Source: Setoptus koraiensis (lineage: Eukaryota > Arthropoda). From it: DNA of 64,000 bases. The stretch is taken from contig CM106586.1 in the NCBI GenBank assembly GCA_048013815.1, forward strand, positions 13,454,001-13,518,000, written 5' to 3'. This document shows positions 13,585 to 23,294 of the stretch, in pieces. Below the pieces are notes generated by a model, which did not search any database, had not been told where the DNA came from, and worked only from the letters and a program-made list of their open reading frames with translations. Made by a program: the position numbers and the translations under genes. Position 1 is the stretch's first letter. Each line of letters opens with the position of its first letter.

Positions 13585-14882
13585 TCAATTTAGATCTGTC
13601 AATTTAACAATAGTATCCTTGTGTTTTGATACAAATTCATGTTCCTGTTGCGAGAGTATTAGTAATAAAATAAAATTGTAATTGAATTATGTGAATCAGT
13701 AGAAGGGAAATCGTTTGAGGAAGCATGTATGACCGAGGGCTAATACTTACAATCAACTGTTTATATTTAGGTCTTCTCCTGTAATCTTTTGTGAGACATG
13801 TCTCAACAAAATTCCTACATTCTTCACTGAATTTCATATTCTTAGGAAGACGTGGTGGTTCTTCTTGCAACACTTGAGCCATGAGTTCCCATGGCGAGTT
13901 GCAATTAGCGTACGGAGATATACATGTAGCCAATTCAACAAGGGTTATACCAAGACTCCAGACGTCTGCTCTTACATCATATGTCGATGTAGCTGGATCT
14001 AGCCTTTCGGGCTGATGATAGAATAAAAGGTCGAATGAACAGTATGAGTATGATTTGATCAAAATGAAAGGAAGAAAAATAATCTGTGGGGACACTAACC
14101 GCCATGTATACATTACAACCGGCAGCTCTGGTTGTGGCTATTGAGTCTTCGAGTCTATCGCTGATGCCGAAGTCGCACAATTTTATCACACCCTCGTCAT
14201 TTATCAATATGTTAGATGGTTTGACATCACGATGAATAATTTGATGCTCTTCTTTCAAATAATTCAGAGCTTTGACGACGGAATGAGCGGTGGCACCTAG
14301 AAAGTCTTCTGGTAGCGGTTCTTTTCGTTTTCTAAGTAGCTTATCGAAGCAGGTAGTCATTGGTTCCATACAGATCCAAACTTCTGTGTCCCGAATAAAG
14401 TAACCAAGACATTTGACAATATTATCATTATGACATTTGCATAAAATTTCTAAGTCCATATAGATGCGTCTGTTTTCATCGTCATTGCAGCTCCTTCTCA
14501 TTTGCTTGACTGCACACAATTTGCCAGTTGGAATATGTCGCATTTTGTCCACTTGACCGCTGGTCCCGACGCCTAGATTATCCAACCATTTAAAGATATC
14601 TTGCGGCGCTTTGTCGGTAACAAGTTCTTTGCCGTCATCTGTGATGAAGACATTCTTTTTGAAGTCATTAGTTAGTGTAGTGCTTGTATTGCGAGTCTGT
14701 CTGCGATGTTGATGACTAATTGTTAATGGTAGTGTCACATTAATTACAGGTGGCTTGCAGGCCAATGAGTTTGATGGGGGCGATGTGGTTGATGAGGCCG
14801 ATGTGGTTGATGCGGTTGACGAGGCCGACGTGATCGACGAGGCCGTTGTCGATGATGAAAACTTACGTATTAGAGTCAACAT
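13585..14882 (-). CDS. MKK7-like MAP kinase kinase, copy 2
   Basis: Exons 14882-14100, 14011-13751 and 13644-13585 give 367 aa. The ATG at 14882 is preferred because a TATA-like box lies about 55 bp upstream; an in-frame ATG at 15032 would lie beyond that box. The N-terminus is a short Ser/Thr/Ala tract followed by [11 protein letters not shown], the junction shared by all three copies. It retains [27 protein letters not shown] and RRRPKYKQL. The activation loop is DSIATTRAAGC, so a Ser and a Thr remain but the Lys residues of S-K-A-K-T are lost, and GISGRL has become GISDRL. The donor of intron 1 is GTTAGT. It is probably a recent duplicate of copy 1; activity is plausible but untested. Confidence 0.8.
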
Positions 14883-14931
14883 CGTGAACTCGGTGGATAG
14901 ACGGTACTGACGATAATTAGAATGAGATGGG

Positions 14932-14945
14932 CTCTTTATATAGCC
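14932..14945 (-). promoter_or_regulatory. TATA box of kinase copy 2
   Basis: The minus strand reads ggctatataaagag about 55 bp upstream of the chosen ATG. The same box occurs upstream of copy 3. Confidence 0.6.
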
Positions 14946-15521
14946 ATCGACAGGAATGTGAATGAGACTAGCTCGCTGTTTTCGTGTTGGCACGCCGATG
15001 TTTTCTGACTCACAAATTCTGACCCTAACCAAAACACGCTACAAAGTTTAGCGGCTACACGCACTTAAACGTGCGAAAGGAGGCGCGCAAAATAAAGGGT
15101 GTCCGCCAATAGAATATCTTTCGACAGCGCACTGTGCGAACGCTCTGTCGCCTTGTATTCGGTTGTCCTCGGTAAGATTTGCACAGAGAGTCCAAATCCG
15201 CCGCATGAAAAATACGCTGTGCAAGCTAGCGTAGCCTTTTCACCTAATATTCATAAATACAAGTTATTGCAACATTCATATGGTAAGGAGGCAAGGTAAA
15301 CGATAATGTTTGTTGGAATGTTCTTCCATGTTCGTCTAGTGGCGCTGGTTGGCGCTCGGTGAAAATGACAATGAACTCTGAGCTGGTTGTAACTCGCCTT
15401 TTGATTGTCGGCCTAGCATTGATACACACATTGTAACTGATTATGTCTGAAACATCCCCACCATCTCATTTTGAGTCTCACAAGAACAACACGCAACACT
15501 CACAAGGTCTGGCACACTGTC

Positions 15522-15662
15522 ATGTCACCGGTACCACCTAGCGATCCCAAACAACCCGAAAAAATCTAAGAACAAAAATGCCTTGAGGTCATGAGATCCT
15601 TAATATATGCTGACCGACGAGTTTTAGATTTGAACGTACAAAGCTCGGCCACCACTGACAGC
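15522..15662 (+). pseudogene. Truncated copy of the orphan gene at 18301
   Basis: It begins MSPVPPSDPKQ exactly as the intact gene does, but ACC-AAA has become ATC-TAA, giving a stop at codon 16. Homology stops after about 140 bp, near the equivalent of codon 47. It is part of duplication unit A and is non-functional as it stands. Confidence 0.85.
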
Positions 15663-15679
15663 TGGTGAGTAATCAGCCT

Positions 15680-15767
15680 TTTTTGACAAACTGGTTGTCG
15701 ATGAGGCGTCAGTTTGATCTAATTTTCGCTCCTCAGTGGTGGGGGACGCTGAATCTGGTGTAGTCAT
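15680..15767 (-). pseudogene. 5' fragment of ATG12, inverted copy
   Basis: The minus strand encodes the first ~28 residues of the ATG12 at 21028 (MTTPDSASPTTEERKLDQTD and on) and then breaks off. With the next entry it is an inverted copy of the ATG12/PPWD1 head-to-head region. Confidence 0.85.
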
Positions 15768-16050
15768 AGTGGTACTGGCATGGTGATGTAATTGATAAAT
15801 ATTAAAATAGGCTTGTACTTTCTTGATTCGGATGGCAACAATGCCATTCGATAGATTTATCTCATGGCATTTTGTCTAACAAGTTGCACGAATAATAACA
15901 CATAGATCAGCTGATCTATATGTGTCGTTGTGGATGAGCATGAATGCCGTTTTTCGTTTCGCACATGTGTCGCCCAAAAACTGACCGAATACAATCATTG
16001 TCAATTCACTTAGGAGAGATTTATTATTACCTGTGAGATTTATTTTTAAT

Positions 16051-16187
16051 ATGGACAGTAGACCAGGTTCGAAGAGAGACGATTCATCTGAGAAGAAGGA
16101 TAAAGACAGGCGAGAAAGAATGTCATCGTTAGACAAGGATGGTGAACCAACACCGAACGACAATCCTCTTAGGACTGTCTAGCGCAA
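16051..16187 (+). pseudogene. 5' fragment of PPWD1, inverted copy
   Basis: It reads MDSRPGSKRDDSS, then [19 protein letters not shown], matching the N-terminus of PPWD1, then TAG. The homologous position of the intact gene reads ACG instead of the ATG seen here. At about 16187 the sequence switches directly into GPCR sequence. Confidence 0.8.
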
Positions 16188-16485
16188 TACAAGTTGGCAA
16201 TGTAGAGCAAGATAGAGGCTTCCAGGACATCTGTTATGTAACACTTCTACGTAACATGTGTGGGCCACGAAGAGTTCCTTTGGGCTCCTCGGCTCACGAC
16301 AATACAAGAACTAAAGTTGGTTTTGTTGGTGACCTTCGATGATTCGATATGATTTTTTATTCTACTACGAAAAAAAAAATCCCAGGTGAGAATTGCTTCA
16401 ACTAATTTGATCATGCGAAACAAATGTTAGACTAGAAACAGGGACGATAATGTAAACATGACGGAATAGTGTATAACGTGATGGA
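16188..16485 (+). pseudogene. Broken copy of the GPCR 3' end
   Basis: It matches 10598-11345. It keeps IQVGNV, EQDRGFQDIC, VTLLRNMCG and RRVPLGSSAHDNT, then intron remnants and the last exon. Deletions of about 85 bp and about 325 bp remove the segments for TM5 and TM6-TM7. The last exon has TAG in place of a Gln codon after KC and a second TAG near its end. It abuts kinase copy 3 just as the intact GPCR abuts copy 1. Confidence 0.85.
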
Positions 16486-16497
16486 AGGAATACTAGA

Positions 16498-17602
16498 TCA
16501 GCTCAGATCTGTCAATTTAACAATAGTATCCTTGTGTTTTAATACAAATTCATGCTCCTGTTGCAAGAGTATTGGAGATAGAAAAAAAGATAATAAATGA
16601 AGAATGTGAGTTAGTAGAGTGACAATCGTTTGAAGAAGGATTTGTGACCGAGGGCTAATACTTACAATCAACTGTTTATATTTAGGTCTTCTCCTGTAAT
16701 CTTTTGTGAGACATGTCTCAACAAAATTTCTACATTCTTTACTGAATTTCGTGTCCTCGGGAAGCTGTGGTGGTTCTCCTTCCGTCACTACAAGTACGAC
16801 TTCCCACAGATTTTCACAACAGGCGTACGGAGGCTGACATGTTGCCATTTCAACAAGTGTCACCCCAAGACTCCAGACGTCTGCTCTCTCATCATGTGTC
16901 GAACAAGTTGAATCCATCAGTTCAGGCTGATGATAGGATAAAAGGTCGGATGAACAGTATGAGTATGATTGAATCGAAAGGAAAAAAATAAGAAAAATAC
17001 TTTGTGGAGACACTTACCGCCATGTATGCATTACGAGTTGAAGTTCTAGATGGGGATGTTGAGTCTTGGCGTTTACCGCTGATGCCACAGTCGGCTAACT
17101 TTATAACACCAAATTCGTTTATCAGAATGTTGGATGTTTTTACATCACGATGAATAATTTGTTGCTCTTCTTTCAAATAATTCAGAGCTTTGACGACGGA
17201 ATGAGCGGTGGCACCTAGAAAGTCTTCTGGTAGGGGCTTGTTTCGCTCTTTAAGGAGCTTCCGGAAGCAGGTGATCATCGGCTCGAGACAAATCCAAACA
17301 TGAGTATCACAAATGAAGTAGCCAAAACATTTAACAATGTTTTCATTGTGACACTTGCGTAAAATTTGTAAATCCGTGAAGAGCCAACTGTTTTCATCAT
17401 CATGGCGGCTTCTCCATATTTTTTTGACGGCACACAATTTACCAGTGGGAATATGCCGCATTTTGTCCACTTGACCCCTGGACCCGTCGCCTAGATTGTC
17501 CAACCATTTGAAGATATCTTGTGGCTCCTTGTCGGTAACAAGTTCTTCGCCGTCGTCGGTGATGAAGACATTCTTTTTGAGGCCATTAGTTAGTTTATCC
17601 AT
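16498..17602 (-). CDS. MKK7-like kinase, copy 3 (degenerate)
   Basis: Exons 17602-17018, 16926-16666 and 16557-16498 give 301 aa. The ATG used by copy 2 is ATA here, and a small indel shifts the Ser-rich leader out of frame, so the first usable ATG is MDKLTNGLKKN, just before the kinase domain. The glycine loop is GDGSRGQV, AVKK keeps the Lys, and HRDVKTSNIL keeps the catalytic Asp. DFG has become DCG (KLADCGISG), and the activation loop is DSTSPSRTST without the S-K-A-K-T spacing. PER has become PEL. All exons stay open and splice sites are intact, so it is either a pseudokinase or a gene in early decay. It lies downstream of a GPCR fragment. Confidence 0.75.
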
Positions 17603-17761
17603 AACAATTTGTTGCGAGTTTGTCTGTGATGTTGATGATTACGTGTTAGTGGTTGTGTCACAATAATTACAGGTGGCTTGCTGGCCGATGTGTATGGTGA
17701 GGCAGATGATGATGAAAAGTTGCGTACAAGGGTTAATATATTAAACAATGATGAGACTTGC

Positions 17762-17773
17762 TCTTTATATAGC
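17762..17773 (-). promoter_or_regulatory. TATA box of kinase copy 3
   Basis: The minus strand reads ctatataaagag, identical to the box of copy 2. It lies about 160 bp upstream of the remaining start codon. Confidence 0.55.
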
Positions 17774-18300
17774 CATCGACCGAGATGCAAATGAGACTAG
17801 CTTGCTGTTTTCGTGTTGGCACGCCGATGTTTTCTGACTCACAAATTGTGACCCTAACCAAAACACGCTAAGTTTATCGGCTACACGCACTCAAACGTGC
17901 GAAAGGAGGCGCGCAAGTTGCACAGAGAGTTCAAATCCGCCGCATGAAAAATACGCTGTGCAAGCTAGCGTAGCCTCTTCACCCGATATTCATGAATATG
18001 CGTTACTGCCATGTTCATGAATGTACGTTATTGCAACATTCATATGGTAACGAGGCAAGGTAAATGATAATGTTTGTCGGAGTGTTCTTCCGCGTTCGTC
18101 TGGTGGCGCAGGTTGGCGCTCGGTGAAAATGATAATGAACTTTGAGCTGATTGTAACTCGCCATTTGATTTCTGGTCCAGCACTGATAACTCTAATCATG
18201 TCTGAAATACCCAACAGAATCAGTTTTAATATTTACCGTAAGTAAGACCATCTCATTTTGAGTTTCACAAAAACAACACGCAACATTCTGGCACACTGTC

Positions 18301-18822
18301 ATGTCACCGGTACCACCTAGCGATCCCAAACAACACGAAAAAACCAAAGAACAAAAATGCCTTGAGATCATGAGGGCCTTACTATTTGCCGGCCGGCGAG
18401 TATTAGATTTGGACGTACACAGCCTGGCCACCAGTGAGTTACCTCTCATGACAGAGAGCGACTTATCCAATATTGAAGCTGCCAGAACTGACACCAGTCA
18501 CTCGGCCAGCTCACACAGTGCCGGAGAAAGCTCACCCACTGTCAACAAACCTAGTCCGACTGAACAAACTACCTCAGGCGAACAACCTACCTCTAACCCA
18601 GAGCCGTCCGGTTCTACAGCATCTAGCTCAACATATCAGGCCGGCACGCCCATAGACAAGCCGAACCGCTCCTTTACACCCTCGAATGAGCCGCTCGATT
18701 TATCCAGTGGCGAGTCTTCATATAAGAAACCTAGACTTTCAGATATTTTAAGCGATGATAGCAGCAGCACTAGCGGCCAGGATCTCGGCCAGCAAAAGGA
18801 CAACTCTCACGATGATGGATGA
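18301..18822 (+). CDS. Orphan protein with a PLDLS motif
   Basis: Single-exon ORF of 173 aa with an ATG start; family not recognised. The first ~45 residues (CLEIMRALLFAGRRVLDLDV) may form a short helix. The rest is Ser/Thr/Pro-rich and probably disordered. Near residues 139-156 it has EPLDLSSGESS followed by YKKPRLSDIL. PLDLS matches the consensus bound by CtBP co-repressors and KKPRL looks like a short nuclear signal, which suggests a nuclear adaptor; both are inferences from short motifs. The stop lies 5 bp from the stop of the converging PPWD1. A truncated copy with a nonsense codon lies at 15522. Confidence 0.6.
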   Translation: MSPVPPSDPKQHEKTKEQKCLEIMRALLFAGRRVLDLDVHSLATSELPLMTESDLSNIEAARTDTSHSASSHSAGESSPTVNKPSPTEQTTSGEQPTSNPEPSGSTASSSTYQAGTPIDKPNRSFTPSNEPLDLSSGESSYKKPRLSDILSDDSSSTSGQDLGQQKDNSHDDG

Positions 18823-18827
18823 GAACT

Positions 18828-20672
18828 CTAAAACACGTTGATGTTTATTATTTTAATATCGTTGAAGGGCTTGTGAGTCTTGTCAACTTTGGTGTTGCTA
18901 ATGGTCTGAACAACATCCATACCTCTCACAACACGACCAAATATAGTATGCTTATTATCCAACCACGGGCATGGTACAACTGTTATGAAAAACTGTGAAC
19001 CGTTTGTGTTGGGACCGGCATTTGCCATACTCAGCATATACGGCTTGTCATGTTTTAAATCTAGGCTAAATTCATCACCAAATTCCATGCCCCATATCGA
19101 TTCTCCACCGGTGCCTGTTCCTGTTGGATCGCCCGTCTGAATCATGAACTGTTTTATAACCCTATGAAATATATGATTGTTGTAGTAATTGTTTTTGGAG
19201 TGTGTACAAAAATTCTCTACTGCTTTTGGGGCCTCCTTCACGAACAACTTGAGATGTATATCGCCCATGGTAGTATGCATAGTGGCGTTTTCAAACATTA
19301 TTTGCTGCTTGGCTGATGTCTCAACTGAGGCTAATATATCCTCGCGAGATGGCTTCTCATTGAATATATCTCTATCCACAAAACTTTGATTGTCGTCCAA
19401 ATCTTCTGGGTGGCGCCTTGAGAAACAATAAAATCTGTTCTTTTTGTAGGCGCTACAAAATAAGGTGGGATCACAAACAACGTTTTGACCCATGGTGACC
19501 ACATTCCCTCTGAATCTATCATTGGTGATTGGTCCTTGACAGAGAGCAATATTCAATGGGCGAATACTCTCTGCTTTTCCTATTATACTCACTAATTCAT
19601 CTTCTTGCCAATTAAATATTTTGATCCCATATATGGATGTATATATTATGAAATGGCCACTCTGGTCGAACAGAATACTCTCCGTAGACCTCAGCGACAC
19701 TTTGTCTATGTCTCTCTCTACGGCCATTCGACGGCCGAAATCTACATTGGACAGTTGTGGGCATTCTTTGTGAGAATCCTCTAAAGTTTTCAAGCTTTCG
19801 TCCAACACCCTGACTAGTTTTCCTGTCAAAAATTGAAAAATCATCACTTTCCTATCGGACGAGCATGTAGCAAAGAGTTTTCCATCTGGTGAGAATGCAA
19901 TATCGTAAACTATGGTTTTTGTTTTGTAGAAATTGTATAGATCTGTATCTAACTTAGAATCGAAAGAAACGATTCCTTCTTCAACAAACGAAAAATCGTT
20001 CCTTGAATTGAACCAGTATTCAATGAAGCCCGTCTTGTCTATGGAAAGGACTATCTTGTATATATTATTGAATCGGATTTTCACAACCGGTGAAGAATGT
20101 ACTTTGTCAAGTGTTCTTGCTGGATCTGGTGACAGTGTCTTTGCATCATAAATAAATATTTTGTTTGATTCTGCATCCGCCAGAGCTATGTAATCGATAG
20201 GATCATCGGCGGAGCTTATCCACTCTAGATGTTGCGGAGCAAAAGGCAAATTCACCATATTAATCATATCAAAGTTAACGACATCAAATACCTTGAAAGT
20301 TTTGTCCGTGGCTGAGCACGACGCAAAAAGAATTCCGTCTGAATTTGCCCTCATATCTGTGATAGGTCCGACATGAACTTTGAAATGCTTTATGAACTCT
20401 ATACCGACATCAATTTTCTTCCAGAATTTAATAACTCCATCGTTGGAACCTGTGATGAGAAAGCCCGTTTTTGTTGCTACAACGTAGGTTACTACATCAC
20501 GATGCATATAACTTCGTTCGTAGGCTTCGCAAGAAGGTAATTCTTTTATATATTCTTCGTAGTTTACCAGTCTTTGTCGTTTCAAAGGCCTGGAAGTCTC
20601 TTTGGGGCGCGAGACAGTCCCAAGAGGATTGTCGTTCGGTGTTGGTTCACTATCCCTGTCCAACGATGACAT
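18828..20672 (-). CDS. PPWD1: PPWD1: WD40-repeat cyclophilin (peptidyl-prolyl isomerase)
   Basis: Spliceosome-associated cis-trans prolyl isomerase of the nucleus. Single exon, 614 aa from the ATG chosen at 20672 ([13 protein letters not shown]). The WD40 half starts with [15 protein letters not shown] and GVIKFWKKI and includes [14 protein letters not shown]. The C-terminal cyclophilin domain starts at [13 protein letters not shown] and keeps the active-site residues: [23 protein letters not shown] and [11 protein letters not shown] with the Trp. The open frame continues 90 nt upstream without an ATG; an ACG sits where the duplicated fragment at 16051 has ATG. Either translation starts at 20672 or a short 5' exon exists. 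It is head-to-head with ATG12 and tail-to-tail with the orphan gene. Confidence 0.93.
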   Translation of the reverse strand: MSSLDRDSEPTPNDNPLGTVSRPKETSRPLKRQRLVNYEEYIKELPSCEAYERSYMHRDVVTYVVATKTGFLITGSNDGVIKFWKKIDVGIEFIKHFKVHVGPITDMRANSDGILFASCSATDKTFKVFDVVNFDMINMVNLPFAPQHLEWISSADDPIDYIALADAESNKIFIYDAKTLSPDPARTLDKVHSSPVVKIRFNNIYKIVLSIDKTGFIEYWFNSRNDFSFVEEGIVSFDSKLDTDLYNFYKTKTIVYDIAFSPDGKLFATCSSDRKVMIFQFLTGKLVRVLDESLKTLEDSHKECPQLSNVDFGRRMAVERDIDKVSLRSTESILFDQSGHFIIYTSIYGIKIFNWQEDELVSIIGKAESIRPLNIALCQGPITNDRFRGNVVTMGQNVVCDPTLFCSAYKKNRFYCFSRRHPEDLDDNQSFVDRDIFNEKPSREDILASVETSAKQQIMFENATMHTTMGDIHLKLFVKEAPKAVENFCTHSKNNYYNNHIFHRVIKQFMIQTGDPTGTGTGGESIWGMEFGDEFSLDLKHDKPYMLSMANAGPNTNGSQFFITVVPCPWLDNKHTIFGRVVRGMDVVQTISNTKVDKTHKPFNDIKIININVF

Positions 20673-21027
20673 TCTTTCTCGTCTGTCTTTTACTTGCTTC
20701 TTAGATGGTGAATCGTCTCTAGTCGAACCCGATCTACTGTCCGTATTAAAAATAAACCACACAGGTAATAATAAATCTCTCCTAAATGAATTGACAATGA
20801 TTGTATTCGGTCAGTTTTTGGGCGACACATGTGCGAAACGAAAAACGGCATTCATGCTCATCCACAACGACACATATAGATCAGCTGATCTATGTGTTAT
20901 TATTCGTGCAACTTGTTAGACAAAATGCCATGAGATAAATCTATCGAATGGCATTGTTGCCATCCGAATCAAGAAAGTACAAGCCTATTTTAATAATTAT
21001 CAATTATATCACCATGCCAGTACCACT
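20673..21027. promoter_or_regulatory. Bidirectional promoter of PPWD1 and ATG12
   Basis: 355 bp between two divergent start codons. No TATA box is seen. It contains a perfect 18-bp palindrome ATAGATCAGCTGATCTAT (20876-20893) with an E-box core CAGCTG. The block, palindrome included, is also present in inverted orientation at 15767-16051. Confidence 0.65.
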
Positions 21028-21402
21028 ATGACTACACCAGATTCAGCGTCCCCCACCACTGAGGAGCGAAAATTAGATCAAACTGACGCCTCATCGACCA
21101 CCAGTTTGTCAAAATTGGCTAAACCGCAAGCATCAAACAAAATTCGAGTCTTACTTAAACCAACAGGGGATGCACCTAAATTAAATAAGGAAGTTTGGGT
21201 ACTAGATCTTTCACACAAAGTATCATACATACATAAATTTTTACGCAAATACATCAAGCTCAACGACGGTGTATCTTTGTTTTTATACATAAATCAGACT
21301 TTCGCACCCGCTCTAGATCAAACAGTCAAAAATCTCTATGACTGCTTCGAATCAGATGGTAAACTAGTCATATACTACGCTACCTCTCAGGCTTGGGGAT
21401 GA
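21028..21402 (+). CDS. ATG12: ATG12: ubiquitin-like autophagy protein
   Basis: Ubiquitin-like modifier conjugated to ATG5, required for LC3/ATG8 lipidation at the forming autophagosome. Single exon, 124 aa. A disordered N-terminus of ~45 residues is followed by the ubiquitin fold, IRVLLKPTGDAPKL to the end. Diagnostic features are FLYINQTFAPALDQTVKNL, YDCFESDGKL, and the terminal Gly of SQAWG that is activated by ATG7 and conjugated. Length is normal for the family. The stop TGA overlaps by 2 nt the open frame of the GPKOW-like fragment that follows. Confidence 0.95.
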   Translation: MTTPDSASPTTEERKLDQTDASSTTSLSKLAKPQASNKIRVLLKPTGDAPKLNKEVWVLDLSHKVSYIHKFLRKYIKLNDGVSLFLYINQTFAPALDQTVKNLYDCFESDGKLVIYYATSQAWG

Positions 21403-21796
21403 CAAATTTGAGAGCATACATCTACAAACAATTGTGACGATTGCTAAACCGACCAACAAATTATCGAGATTGACTGATGAAGATGGCGATGCCCAAGATG
21501 TTAGCCTAAAAAAGAAAATCGAACGCGATCTAATCAAGGGATTTTCTAATTCTGAAGCAATCGCCAAGGAGCCTGTCAAGTCTACATCAAAGACCAAACC
21601 ATTCTATATTATATACCCACCTCAAAACCCAAGGAAGGGTGATGATCCTCTACCTCCTCCACCATCACTTGAAAGTTACAAAGATACACCTGTTGAAGAG
21701 TTCGGTCAGGATATCCTGATAGGACTAGTATACTCTGATGAACAACAAAAAGATTTGTCTGGAGAGCCTAAGCATGCTAAGACCATGAAACAATAA
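21401..21796 (+). pseudogene. GPKOW/Spp2-like fragment without start codon
   Basis: Open frame of 131 codons with no ATG before its last residues. The start (DKFESIHLQTIVTIAKP) resembles the N-terminal segment of the spliceosomal G-patch protein GPKOW. Later, SYKDTPVEEFGQDILIGL resembles the segment leading into its G-patch (normally PVEEFG followed by an LRGMGW motif), but the G-patch glycines are absent and the frame ends soon after. It begins inside the ATG12 stop. It is probably a truncated duplicate, or an exon reached by splicing that I cannot see. The family call is tentative. Confidence 0.4.
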
Positions 21797-23294
21797 AAAA
21801 GCATGTAATAAGATGATGACATATGCATATAAAAACACTACGTCGGGATGTCAATTGACGACACCTAAGAGACACAATTAGCGAAAGAAAGATTTTTGAC
21901 CTGAACCCAAGAAAAAAACTGAATACGTTCGTAGCGTCATTTAAAGAGGTCATCTCGAGCTTGCAAATACTACATGTTGTCTGCTTTCAGACTATTTGTT
22001 TGTTAATTAAGTGCTGTTATTAAGTTTTCAGAATCGGGCTGTTTCGGCTAGTTTCTAATTGCGACTGAGAATTGCTTGATTGGCCAATCAACTTGGACTC
22101 CAACTTTTGGAATTCTCTCTTCGTTACGTCATATGAATCGGCCCAAGCAAACAAATAGATTTTCTCGCTGACCAAGTCAAAAGAAGTTGATCACATCTCA
22201 TTTCAATCAATCGTTCTGAATCATGAAGATTGATATATACACCCCCAAGTTCGTTGATCGAACTGGTTGGAATATTGAATCTAGTTGATCACATGATGCC
22301 TGATTGTAGGCACACAGAAGTAAATCGCTGTCGAACGAGTCAAAACTAATGAGTTATCTAAATAACGGCATAACAGTAATCAGTTGTAGTTTGAGATCTA
22401 AATTTTGTTTTTTGCCATCGAATCAAAGAATTTTTCTCAAAAACAAAAAATCTCAGTAATAGCAATTAAGTGTGTTTTGGTGCACACATATCGAGTTCTC
22501 GTACAAATATTCATATCAACTGAGATTACAACTACGATAGCACAATTGACCGCAAGGAATTCAACACAACTAAATAAACTAAAGTTTAGTTCTGTTTGGT
22601 TTAAAGTAACAAGTTTCATAGTTGATAGTGGACAAAGTGAGTTCGAACAAGCAGCTCGTCAGTCGCACTCAATTATCTTATATAACCAGTGGCAAGTGTG
22701 TCTGCTTGGCTGTGAGAAGCAGTAGCTCGGTCCCCTCCAAGATTCAGGATTGTTATAGTCTTGTGAGTGTTGTAGTTACTTCTCTTGTGGGGTAATTAGC
22801 ATTGAAATGCATACTATAGCAAGCACGAGCAGGTAAATTTATGGAACCGTGTACTAATGATTCAGATCAACTACAAGCAGCAACAATAAAGCTTGAGCTA
22901 TTTTTTCAATTTGGCCTTCGCCCGGCTCGTACAGTCAAGCTCCTACACTTGTAGTTTGCTAGATGACCTAACAGGAGGAGACAAAAGTGTTTGTGCGCGG
23001 AGAGAGAGAAAAAGAATAACTAGATTTGAATAATCTGATATGCCTCCTGCATTCACCCTGGCAATTGGTTAGGTCAATCAACGATCTGCAAAACCATCAC
23101 ACTTGAGAATTGTTGTCGAGTAAAATCTACCAGACTGTCAAGTTGGCCATTTTAAATGTCCCAGTGTCACAAGACAGTTGAATAGAGAATATTCAGCAGC
23201 ATGAATATGACGAAAGTTAAGCGACGAAGAGAAAGATCCAGCAATAATAGCAGAAAAGTCAAATCAGCAAATTGAAGAGAAAACATTGATCAAG
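21797..23294. other. Intergenic and 5' leader region
   Basis: No gene is supported. It probably contains the promoter and 5' UTR of the secreted orphan at 23295. Confidence 0.55.
22678..22687 (+). promoter_or_regulatory. TATA-like box
   Basis: ttatataacc, about 610 bp upstream of the orphan start codon. It would imply a long 5' UTR or a 5' intron. Confidence 0.35.

Larger units (their letters stand above)
13575..15662. repeat. Segmental duplication unit A
   Basis: It contains kinase copy 2, its TATA promoter, the upstream spacer and the first part of the orphan gene. It is collinear with unit B at about 16487-18436: matching kinase exons, the ctatataaagag box, a spacer with GAAAGGAGGCGCGCAA, and the orphan gene start. 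By eye the identity is high but interrupted by small indels and divergent 5' coding ends. Confidence 0.8.
16487..18436. repeat. Segmental duplication unit B
   Basis: Collinear with unit A: kinase copy 3, TATA box, spacer and the 5' part of the orphan gene at 18301, which is intact here. Confidence 0.8.

Noticed and set aside
20602..20919. Plus-strand frame antisense to the PPWD1 5' end, also open in the duplicate at 15876-16163
   Set aside because: Conservation between the copies is explained by recent duplication, and the frame is the complement of PPWD1 coding and promoter DNA.
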